From positions 1 through 40,398 of the forward strand of contig NZ_JAKNCT010000015.1 of NCBI RefSeq assembly GCF_022134585.1: 40,398 nucleotides of DNA, given 5' to 3'. The notes below the pieces were generated by a model. The model was not told the DNA's origin. It searched no databases and worked only from the letters and a program-made list of their open reading frames with translations. This stretch comes from Mesosutterella porci. GTDB taxonomy: Bacteria > Pseudomonadota > Gammaproteobacteria > Burkholderiales > Burkholderiaceae_F. Positions within the stretch are counted from its first letter, which is position 1. The number at the start of each line of letters is the position of its first letter. A program made the translations under genes and the position numbers. This document shows, piece by piece, positions 8,993 through 14,523 of this stretch.

Positions 8993-9580
8993 TTAAAACG
9001 GGATGTTTTCGTCAGGTTCGCTAGACGAGGCTTCCTGGATGGGCTCGGAAGTACGAACGCGGAGCGTACGGTCTTTCAGCTTCGCAAGCCTCTTTTCCAT
9101 CGCTTTTGCCTCGGTAGCTCGGTCGAGGATTTCGGCCGCGGTCATCTTCGTCGTCTTGTCGAAAGGCGTGACGATGTTCATGCTGTACGGGTAGCGCTCG
9201 TTGCTGGGATCGTTGATCCTCTGGAGGAGCAGGCCAATCGGCTTGTCGATGAGTTCAGGAAAGCGATCAACAGGCGTCACAGTTCCGTTGCGATTCACAT
9301 CTCCGCTTACAGATACAACCTCCTTCAGGCGAAGAACTGTCATGATGGCGTCCACAATGGCGCGGTTGAATGTCGCTTCGCCATTGATCTTCTGAACACA
9401 CATCGAAATGTTGCACCGCTGTCCCTCAACAGACAGGAAGTCAAAATGCATGAACCCAGCGCCGCTGCGTGTTCTGATGAAATAAGCGTCCTTAAAAACG
9501 CCCTCATAGGCGCCGCTGATATCAATCATTTGTGCTTTTCCGACAGAGCGAGCGCCCTTAGGATCGAGAGAAAATTTCAT
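8993..9580 (-). CDS. Probable phage ssDNA-binding protein (DUF669-like)
   Basis: This 195-residue protein starts at the ATG at 9580, two bases after the Sak4-like stop, with AAAGGAGC just upstream. The first 100 residues are beta-rich ('MIDISGAYEGVFKDAYFIRTRSG', 'GFMHFDFLSVEGQRCNISM'), like the OB-fold or DUF669 proteins that pair with phage Sak4 ATPases. The C-terminus is charged and ends in an acidic tip 'SSSEPDENIPF', as in single-strand binding proteins whose acidic tail recruits partners. With the Sak4-like ATPase and Gp157 it forms a recombination module. The family call is by context and general similarity, not a clear motif. Confidence 0.6.
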   Translation of the reverse strand: MKFSLDPKGARSVGKAQMIDISGAYEGVFKDAYFIRTRSGAGFMHFDFLSVEGQRCNISMCVQKINGEATFNRAIVDAIMTVLRLKEVVSVSGDVNRNGTVTPVDRFPELIDKPIGLLLQRINDPSNERYPYSMNIVTPFDKTTKMTAAEILDRATEAKAMEKRLAKLKDRTLRVRTSEPIQEASSSEPDENIPF

Positions 9581-9581
9581 T

Positions 9582-10241
9582 TCATGCTCCTTTAACGTTT
9601 GAAGTGATTCCGTAGTAGCTGCATATAGCCGCATCGACTGCAGCAAGGTCGTTGTCGATTTCTGGATCATTGAAGAGTCCCATGGGCGACTTGACGGTGT
9701 CTGACCCCGAGTTCTGCGTTGAGAAGAAATAGCGGCCATTGACGACGTGTGTTCTAAGAACTGTGGTGAACAAGCCCTCTACAACAATCTTGTCGTCCAG
9801 AAGCTTTCCGAGCGTCTTGATGCGCGTGTTCCCGAACTCGTCCGTTGCTGTGTGAGCAAGGACGTAAACCCGCTTGTCGTGATCGAGATCTGAAGCGGCT
9901 TTTGCGATATCGAATCCGGCGCCCCCGATGTCGTTGAACTTGTCGAACGATTTCTCGTTTCTCCGGTTCATGTACATATTCGCTAGGATGTACTGCCAGT
10001 CGTCGATCACGATGATGCTGGCCGTTGTCCGGTGCATGGCTTCAATAATCGTCTTCGGGTTGTCGGTTACATAGATGTTTCCGCCGTCTCCCTTGGTTTT
10101 GATCTCGTTCCAACCGGTCGGAGGGAAAGGCAGCGGCTTGCGATCTGGCTGGATCAGCAGTGTTTTCGTTGGATCCAGGTTTCTGAGCGAGCACGTCTTT
10201 CCAGACCCGCTTTCACCCAAGATCAATGTGGCATAACTCAT
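9582..10241 (-). CDS. Sak4-like RecA-fold ATPase (AAA_24)
   Basis: This 219-residue phage recombination ATPase has the Walker A GESGSGKT (9-16) and the Walker B 'IIVIDDWQY'. 'YVLAHTATDEFGNTRIKTLGK' corresponds to the sensor/L1 region of the Sak4 and AAA_24 group. Sak4 proteins are single-strand annealing recombinases that work with a phage SSB. The next gene encodes an SSB candidate, which supports the call. The frame is open to 10310, but the ATG at 10241 has a perfect GGAGC site. The upstream part of the frame runs through a terminator hairpin. A strong terminator and a 17-bp palindrome lie upstream, so the gene probably has its own control. Confidence 0.82.
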   Translation of the reverse strand: MSYATLILGESGSGKTCSLRNLDPTKTLLIQPDRKPLPFPPTGWNEIKTKGDGGNIYVTDNPKTIIEAMHRTTASIIVIDDWQYILANMYMNRRNEKSFDKFNDIGGAGFDIAKAASDLDHDKRVYVLAHTATDEFGNTRIKTLGKLLDDKIVVEGLFTTVLRTHVVNGRYFFSTQNSGSDTVKSPMGLFNDPEIDNDLAAVDAAICSYYGITSNVKGA

Positions 10242-10253
10242 GTTTGCTCCATA

Positions 10254-10283
10254 AAAAAATCCGCCTGACTTGCGCCTGGCGGA
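10254..10283 (-). terminator. Terminator between the ParA gene and the Sak4-like gene
   Basis: Read leftward, ATCCGCC and GGCGGAT pair around a 12-base loop and are followed by six Ts. The structure ends about 13 bases before the Sak4 start, just ahead of its ribosome site. It would terminate parA transcripts, or attenuate a transcript that continues into the recombination genes. Confidence 0.75.
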
Positions 10284-10312
10284 TCTGATGTAAAACTCTA
10301 AAATTTTCAACC

Positions 10313-10329
10313 TACTACAATTTGTAGTA
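10313..10329. promoter_or_regulatory. 17-bp perfect palindrome (operator or parS-like)
   Basis: TACTACAA-T-TTGTAGTA is a perfect inverted repeat with 8-bp arms, 12 bp beyond the ParA stop codon and upstream of the Sak4-like gene. It is not followed by a T-tract and its short loop makes it a protein-binding site rather than a terminator. It could be an operator for the recombination operon or a centromere-like site for the ParA. Confidence 0.5.
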
Positions 10330-10340
10330 AATTGCTTTGC

Positions 10341-11423
10341 TTAATTTGTCAGCATCTCAATTATTTTTGCTAGCCTATTAAACTGTTCTCGGAACGAATC
10401 CCTGCTGCGCTTCATCGTATCTAGTGCGTAGCCGAATTGTTTTTGCCCAATAATATCTTCGTCAGTAAGTGCAAAAACAGGTTTAGAAAGGCTCTGGCTC
10501 ATTGCTATAAGTGAATTAAAGTCAGAGATGTGAGCAAGATCATAGGCATTAAGTCCCCCTCCATTTTTAGAGCGGTTGGCATTTAAAACATCCTGAACTG
10601 TTCCCCGATCAACTATGCAATCAATTTCTTTTAATGAGGGGATTAAAACGGTATCTATAGCCTTTCTTATCTCATTAATCCATCTGTCAAAGGATTTAGC
10701 CGGTTCTTGATTCCTAATGCGGTAGCGCTGTTGAATTGTCCCAAGAAATTGAGGATGATTGGTAAGAGAGGAGCTTGTCCGCCCTGGTACCGATAATTTA
10801 AAGCTGTCGATTTCCTGGTGCCATGATTTAATGTGTTTTGATAGTGATGAAATTGCTTGCCAGCAGAAGAAATCCGGTGTCGTTGGCACAATGAAATAGT
10901 CGCTTGACATCAGCATTACTTCGTTAATTCCGCCAACATTGGGGCTCATATCGTAAATAATGAAATCAAACCCGTCTCTTTCAGCAAGCGATCTAATTAA
11001 ACGAGGTAATGCCCCAGGAAGGTTTCGTGTGGCGGGGATGCCAACAGCAATTTTCAAAGCAATACTTACCTGAGAGTCCATATCTGAAATATTCAGGCTC
11101 CCAGGCAAAAGATATAAATTCTCATTTTGAGTGGGGAAAAGGTTACCTTTTTCATTCCCTAAAATGTTATCTGGAGTATCCCCGTCGATTAATTGCTCAA
11201 CAATAGTCTTAAGAGTAAGGTTTGCCCGGCTTCCATAAAAATTGTCAAGTCCATCGCTCATTTTCCCGTAACCCAGAACAATCCCCGTCAGGTTGCATTG
11301 AGAATCCAAATCAACGAGAAGTACCTTATAACCGGCGTCCGCCAGAGCCCACCCTAGATTAAATGCGGTCGTCGTTTTGCTGACTCCGCCTTTGTGATTA
11401 AATAAAGAAATTGATTTAAGCAT
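10341..11423 (-). CDS. Lone ParA-family ATPase
   Basis: This 360-residue MinD/ParA-type P-loop ATPase has the deviant Walker A KGGVSKTT (11-18) with the signature first Lys, the switch I-like 'DLDSQCNLTG', and the Walker B 'FDFIIYDMSPNVGGINEVML'. 'DYFIVPTTPDFFCWQAISSL' follows as in ParA proteins. The segment beyond about 215 is longer than in minimal ParAs and holds 'NRSKNGGGLNAYDLAH'. ParA proteins move DNA or other cargo on the nucleoid, usually with a ParB-type partner, but no ParB is encoded in this window. The gene is AT-richer than its neighbours, suggesting a separate origin. I start it at the ATG at 11423 (GAGG before it), not at the longer frame. A role in maintenance, regulation or defence is open. 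Confidence 0.85.
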   Translation of the reverse strand: MLKSISLFNHKGGVSKTTTAFNLGWALADAGYKVLLVDLDSQCNLTGIVLGYGKMSDGLDNFYGSRANLTLKTIVEQLIDGDTPDNILGNEKGNLFPTQNENLYLLPGSLNISDMDSQVSIALKIAVGIPATRNLPGALPRLIRSLAERDGFDFIIYDMSPNVGGINEVMLMSSDYFIVPTTPDFFCWQAISSLSKHIKSWHQEIDSFKLSVPGRTSSSLTNHPQFLGTIQQRYRIRNQEPAKSFDRWINEIRKAIDTVLIPSLKEIDCIVDRGTVQDVLNANRSKNGGGLNAYDLAHISDFNSLIAMSQSLSKPVFALTDEDIIGQKQFGYALDTMKRSRDSFREQFNRLAKIIEMLTN

Positions 11424-11833
11424 TGCCCGGCCTCTTTGTAGGAAATACATTCTGTGTTCGGCTTATCGCCATTAAAACGTGCCACTAATTTTAACGGCTA
11501 CTAAAGCGCCCACAGATGCCCTCTGTTAAAAGAGCATGTGTTGGCGTTTTGTCCTCCCTGCACTGGTGGAACCTGCCCCAGGCCTATGGCTCAGAAGAGC
11601 TTCAGGAAGTTAGCCGCGTGAGGTCGTGCAGCTTGTCACTCGGGCTCCCCGGCATGCCGCTGCCGGATCAGAGCCGTCCGGGGAATTTCACCCCTTGAAC
11701 TTGCCTTTATCGCAAGCCCTTGTGTCTGGATGTGGTCCAGAGATAAGGGTTCGCTTTTCTCCCTGTGGGATGATTGAGTTTGTAGAGGACCTAGCAAGCT
11801 CTCTTAGCTCAACCATCCCTTAGGAGAAATCAC
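11424..11833. ncRNA. Highly folded non-coding region, candidate structured RNA or leader
   Basis: No convincing gene lies here. Instead there is a chain of hairpins. An imperfect stem spans 11508-11545, followed by GTTTTG. CCCCGG (11647-11652) pairs with CCGGGG (11678-11683). GGGG (11680-11683) can instead pair with CCCC (11691-11694). Further stems are CTTGC/GCAAG (11700-11716), a two-part stem CCCTT..TCTGGA/TCCAGA..AAGGG (11717-11749), and a long stem (11767-11778 with 11808-11819, one mismatch). The last ends directly before the TAGGAGA ribosome site of the rightward gene at 11834. The mutually exclusive pairing of 11680-11683 looks switch-like. It could be a rightward leader, or a regulatory RNA on either strand. 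I do not recognise a known class; a P1/P7 c4-type phage RNA is one possibility I cannot confirm. Confidence 0.45.
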
Positions 11834-12175
11834 ATGACAGAAAAAGATTCAAACGCCTTTACTTCCGAAGAGGCTGCCCAGATCATCATTGCTGGTATTG
11901 AAAAAGGAGCTATCCATTTCCCGTTCCTCCAGGCGTTCGATCATGAGAAGCTTCAGAGCCTTGTTAAGCAGGACATCGAAATGCGAACTTCCAGTAGAGT
12001 TCCGTTCGAGAAGGCAATAAACGAGGCAATAAGCAATCGTTTCGCGTCTCAACTTGGCTTTTTGGCTCGAATGGATGCCCTCTACCTTCTCTGTCTCAGG
12101 CAGATGCTTGTCACCGGACTTAAGGATGAAGAAGCCAAGAGGATCGTCGATATGGCCGCCAGTCAGTTCATGTAA
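11834..12175 (+). CDS. Hypothetical helical protein behind the folded leader
   Basis: This 113-residue, almost entirely helical soluble protein is not recognised. Codons look native, and TAGGAGA lies eight bases before the ATG. Segments such as 'SEEAAQIIIAGIEKGAIHF', 'PFEKAINEAISNRFASQLGF' and 'GLKDEEAKRIVDMAASQF' suggest a compact helical bundle. The gene directly follows the folded non-coding stretch, so its expression may be set by that structure. A long antisense frame (11849-12303) covers nearly all of it and has its own good ribosome site, so which strand is expressed is not certain. Confidence 0.55.
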   Translation: MTEKDSNAFTSEEAAQIIIAGIEKGAIHFPFLQAFDHEKLQSLVKQDIEMRTSSRVPFEKAINEAISNRFASQLGFLARMDALYLLCLRQMLVTGLKDEEAKRIVDMAASQFM

Positions 12176-12303
12176 GTCCTTGAGAACGTCAATCAGGTGG
12201 TTTGTTGTCGATCCCCACCTGTGAAAAGACTCAGTGCCGTTCTTGAGCTCGGCCGCCCAGATGTCGCGGGCGGCCTCAGCGGTGATCTTTTTGCCTTCCA
12301 TCT
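11849..12303 (-). CDS. Alternative antisense ORF, hypothetical
   Basis: This 151-codon leftward frame starts at the ATG at 12303 behind a strong GGAAGGAG site. Its first 43 codons (12303-12175), which do not overlap the opposite gene, have codon use typical of this phage and a plausible sequence ('ITAEAARDIWAAELKNGTES'). The rest is antisense to the gene at 11834-12175, with third codon positions aligned, a phase in which long shadow frames are common. It may be a real gene with an extreme antisense overlap, or only its start region may be used. No family is recognised. Confidence 0.35.
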
Positions 12304-12395
12304 CACCACTCCTTCCTGTTTCCATTGGTGAGCCCCTCTGTGAGGTAAAGTTCTTGGAGACCAATCCTTATTTCCCTCACAGAGGGGGTGCAGCA

Positions 12396-12869
12396 ATGCT
12401 CAATTTCATCAAAGCCATTGAGCCGTTTTTCACTATCATTTCCGCCATAGGAGCCATAGCTACGGCCTATTTCGTCTTCACGGGGCTGGGTTTGAACAGG
12501 CCAGATATTTGGATTCACAGCACCGGAATGGTTTCCTCCGATGTTGGGAAAAGGAATCGCCTTTTCTTTGTTGTTCTTTCTGTAAACCGCGTGCCGCCAA
12601 ACTTTGTGATCAAGAAAATCACAATCAAAGGGTGCAAAGTGTTCCCCGAGATCGATCCAGGCAGGCTCTCCGAGAAAGACATTGAACGAATGCAAACGAG
12701 CTCCACGGGAAGCCTGACGATTCATAACCTCGACAGAGTTCAGAACCTGCAGGTGTTTTTTATCCCGCCAGAAAACTGGAATGGCATTATTCATTTGGTT
12801 CTCCTAGGCTCTTATCTGACGCGCATGAGCTTTGACGTAAGGTTCCGTGACTTTTTTTCAGAGTTCTAG
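12396..12869 (+). CDS. Hypothetical protein with one N-terminal membrane segment
   Basis: This 157-residue protein has a hydrophobic helix near its start ('FFTIISAIGAIATAYFVFTG'). The remaining 125 residues are beta-rich and probably cytoplasmic or periplasmic ('WIHSTGMVSSDVGKRNRLFFVVLSVNR', 'FVIKKITIKGCKVFP', 'LTIHNLDRVQNLQVFFI'). The frame is open much earlier, but the ATG at 12396 has GAGGGGGTG eight bases before it. No family is recognised. It is convergent with the small membrane gene at 12787-12984 and overlaps it by 83 bp. It looks like an accessory (moron-type) gene. Confidence 0.65.
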   Translation: MLNFIKAIEPFFTIISAIGAIATAYFVFTGLGLNRPDIWIHSTGMVSSDVGKRNRLFFVVLSVNRVPPNFVIKKITIKGCKVFPEIDPGRLSEKDIERMQTSSTGSLTIHNLDRVQNLQVFFIPPENWNGIIHLVLLGSYLTRMSFDVRFRDFFSEF

Positions 12870-12984
12870 AAAGCTCATCAATTGAAGCGCTTAGCGTGAG
12901 AAGGCCGGACCCGATTTGCACTGAGAGAAACACAATGGCCACGCAAATCGCAATGCCAGTCAACGAAAGAAAAAATGCCGTCAT
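12787..12984 (-). CDS. Small single-pass membrane protein
   Basis: This 65-residue frame has a strong N-terminal membrane helix ('FFLSLTGIAICVAIVFLSV') followed by a polar, basic C-terminal half ('SASIDELSRTLKKSHGTLRQ'). It starts one base after the stop of the 35-residue membrane protein upstream, so the pair is probably translated together. It lies in the leftward transcript from the repressor-controlled promoter at 13489-13517. The 3' end overlaps the rightward gene at 12396-12869. Function is unknown; small membrane proteins beside a lysogeny switch often act in exclusion or host interaction, but that is inference. Confidence 0.55.
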   Translation of the reverse strand: MTAFFLSLTGIAICVAIVFLSVQIGSGLLTLSASIDELSRTLKKSHGTLRQSSCASDKSLGEPNE

Positions 12985-12985
12985 C

Positions 12986-13093
12986 TCAGACCCCCGCGAT
13001 CGCCCGCAGCGCCCAGAGCACCCAGCCGCCGACGGTGAATGCTCCAATGACCGCGAGGACGATCACCGATCCAAAAATGAAATCGTCTTTCAT
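12986..13093 (-). CDS. 35-residue membrane microprotein
   Basis: This frame reads MKDDFIFGSVIVLAVIGAFT and continues through a second half of one long hydrophobic helix to '...ALRAIAGV'. It has an excellent GAGAGGAG site seven bases before the ATG. The last 14 bases of the leader and the first codons are identical to those of the gene at 13108-13407 (AGGAGCCAGACATGAAAGAC). It stops one base before the next ATG. The tight spacing, strong ribosome site and membrane helix make it a credible gene despite its size. No function is recognised. Confidence 0.6.
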   Translation of the reverse strand: MKDDFIFGSVIVLAVIGAFTVGGWVLWALRAIAGV

Positions 13094-13107
13094 GTCTGGC
13101 TCCTCTC

Positions 13108-13407
13108 TCAGATGCACCGGGCCGTTTTCGCAAGCGCCCTGTCGAAGCCGAAGAGCTCCAAAAGATCGGCTCTGGTGTTGTTGTCCGGGGCGACCCCCTG
13201 CCCCTTGTCGAATGCGGACATGTTCCCGTGGTCGTCAGTGAAAACCACTTGGGCTTCCCATGTGTGGCACGGGATGTTCTTGTCTCCGTAGGTACAGGCC
13301 TCGTGCCTGCGGATGAAGACAATCTTGGTGCCCTTGCTGGGGAAAACCGCGAAACAGCGTTCCATTTTCTTTTCCTCTTTCCACTTCGCCTCGATGAGGT
13401 CTTTCAT
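13108..13407 (-). CDS. Hypothetical first gene of the repressor-controlled leftward transcript
   Basis: This 99-residue soluble protein is not recognised. 'MKDLIEAKWKEEKKMERCFAVFPSKGTKIVFIRR' opens it, then 'PCHTWEAQVVFTDDHGNMSAFDKG' and a Leu/Ala-rich end. It looks beta-rich with a helical C-terminus and has three Cys. AAGGAG precedes the ATG at 13407; a second ATG at 13365 (MERCFAV) is possible. It is the first gene downstream of a leftward promoter with a repressor operator between -35 and -10, the position of N-like or early accessory genes in lambdoid phages, though nothing in the sequence marks it as an antiterminator. Confidence 0.6.
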   Translation of the reverse strand: MKDLIEAKWKEEKKMERCFAVFPSKGTKIVFIRRHEACTYGDKNIPCHTWEAQVVFTDDHGNMSAFDKGQGVAPDNNTRADLLELFGFDRALAKTARCI

Positions 13408-13488
13408 GTCTGGCTCCTTGCTCCGAGCCGAAACGGCTCGTGTAGCTCGTGTATTAACTAACAACACGAAAATTTCTTTGTGATCTGA

Positions 13489-13517
13489 ATGCTAACACAA
13501 TGTTAGCTATATGTCAA
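13489..13517 (-). promoter_or_regulatory. Leftward early promoter with embedded operator
   Basis: On the minus strand TTGACA (13517-13512) and TAGCAT (13494-13489) are 17 bases apart. The perfect inverted repeat GCTAACA-CAA-TGTTAGC (13491-13507) fills the spacer and touches the -10. The same CTAACA-nnn-TGTTAG repeat occurs at the rightward promoter. This is the expected pL with an operator for the S24-type repressor. A CTAACA half site also lies at 13458-13463. Confidence 0.78.
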
Positions 13518-13522
13518 AAAAA

Positions 13523-13548
13523 AACGCCTCTTGAACTAACGAGGCGTT
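13523..13548 (-). terminator. Repressor gene terminator
   Basis: AACGCCTC and GAGGCGTT pair over 8 bp around a 10-base loop, with a run of Ts on the leftward side, 22 bases past the repressor stop codon. The pL promoter starts just beyond it, so it insulates pL from repressor transcription. Confidence 0.82.
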
Positions 13549-13570
13549 ATTTTGTTTCGGAGAGCGAAGT

Positions 13571-14221
13571 TTAATGTGGGTGCCACAATTTCTTTGGAAC
13601 AATAGCTAAAACCGGGTGGATTGATTTTACTTTTTGTTTGGGAATAATGACATCTTTATAAGCATCATTTACCGACCCTAAATATAAATAACCATCTCTC
13701 CAATACAAGAATCTTTTTACCATAGCTCTCGAAGTGGTGTCTTGCACAACCACTTCGTCTCCGGGCATGGCTTCTATAGACGGTTCGGCGACCACAAACT
13801 CTCCCGGGCGAATTCGCGGGAGCATTGAGCTTCCCTCGCACCGCAGCGCATAAGCGTTTGGATCTTTGCTTTGTAGCCTTATATAGCCATCTGGATCATC
13901 ATAGAAGGAAAAGTCGGCGAAATCGTTGTCATCCCCAAGCTGTGCCCTTCCAACAACGGGAATGTGCCCAGAGAGAACCACTGGGATTGCACTATTTGGC
14001 ACCTCTTCGGCCCTGCCGAGAAGAACATCTATACCAACTCCCAATACATCGGCGGCTCGCGGAAGTCGATCGGCAGGTATTCCTCGTCGCTTCCAGTTAG
14101 ACACATACGACGACTGAACTCCCATTAGCCGTGCAAACTCTGCTGCTTTAATGTTCCGTTCTTTTAATAGCGAAACAATCTTTTGCATTACCGCCCGACC
14201 TTCATTTATTGGAATAGACAT
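13571..14221 (-). CDS. CI-like phage repressor (XRE HTH + S24 peptidase fold)
   Basis: This 216-residue lysogeny repressor has an N-terminal XRE helix-turn-helix at about 12-68 ('FARLMGVQSSYVSNWKRRGIPADRLPRAADVLG'). A linker follows, then a LexA/S24-type C-terminal domain with Ser132 in 'GSSMLPRIRPGEFVV' and Lys169 in 'AMVKRF', the usual Ser-Lys dyad. The normal Ala-Gly or Cys-Gly cleavage pair is not seen in the linker; the region reads 'IPVVGRAQLGDDND'. RecA-stimulated self-cleavage is therefore uncertain, and the ImmA-type protease of the same phage is an alternative inducer. AAGGAG lies before the ATG at 14221. Flanking CTAACA-nnn-TGTTAG repeats are its likely operators, on both sides of its own gene. 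Confidence 0.92.
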   Translation of the reverse strand: MSIPINEGRAVMQKIVSLLKERNIKAAEFARLMGVQSSYVSNWKRRGIPADRLPRAADVLGVGIDVLLGRAEEVPNSAIPVVLSGHIPVVGRAQLGDDNDFADFSFYDDPDGYIRLQSKDPNAYALRCEGSSMLPRIRPGEFVVAEPSIEAMPGDEVVVQDTTSRAMVKRFLYWRDGYLYLGSVNDAYKDVIIPKQKVKSIHPVLAIVPKKLWHPH

Positions 14222-14235
14222 TTTGGCTCACTCCT

Positions 14236-14289
14236 TGTTAGTAATTTTAACGGAATGACGCAACAATATGCCTAACAGTGTGTTAGAAT
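14236..14289 (+). promoter_or_regulatory. Rightward promoter/operator between repressor and Cro-like genes
   Basis: CTAACA-GTG-TGTTAG (14272-14286) is an inverted repeat of the same type as the pL operator. It overlaps an extended -10, TGTTAGAAT (14281-14289), of a rightward promoter with no good -35. A single TGTTAG half site lies at 14236-14241. For the leftward repressor transcript, TAAAAT inside 14242-14253 is a likely -10. This is the expected divergent pR/pRM region. Confidence 0.7.
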
Positions 14290-14320
14290 ATTCGACATAA
14301 CAAATTGTTCGGCTATCAAA

Positions 14321-14512
14321 ATGACAGATGAAGAGCTCATTAAATTCCTCGGGGGGCCGTCGGCCGTAGCTCGACACCTTGGGTTTACCGGGAAAAAGGG
14401 GGTGACGCGAGTGTGCATGTGGGCAAAGCGTGGAATCCCCGCAAAAGTAAAACTTGAAAATTTAGGGTACTTCGTTATACGGCCATCCAAAAAAGAAACC
14501 CCTAAAAAATAG
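14321..14512 (+). CDS. Cro-like DNA-binding protein
   Basis: This 63-residue basic protein with a short helix-turn-helix is transcribed divergently from the repressor: 'DEELIKFLGGPSAVARHLGFTGKKGVTRVCMWAKRGIPAKVKLENL'. The 'W-x-K-R-G-I-P' end of the recognition helix resembles that of the repressor, as expected for proteins that read the same operators. It is the first gene of the rightward transcript, the classical Cro position. The ribosome site before the ATG is weak. The next gene begins 11 bp downstream. Confidence 0.8.
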   Translation: MTDEELIKFLGGPSAVARHLGFTGKKGVTRVCMWAKRGIPAKVKLENLGYFVIRPSKKETPKK

Positions 14513-14523
14513 AGGCGGTCGAA

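Noticed and set aside
11516-11698. 60-codon rightward ORF in the folded region
   Set aside because: No ribosome site, odd composition (many Ser, Cys and Trp), and overlap with strong hairpins argue for RNA structure rather than protein.
11424-11833. Retron or group II intron RNA
   Set aside because: No reverse transcriptase gene is nearby and I see no domain V or msr/msd-type terminal repeats.
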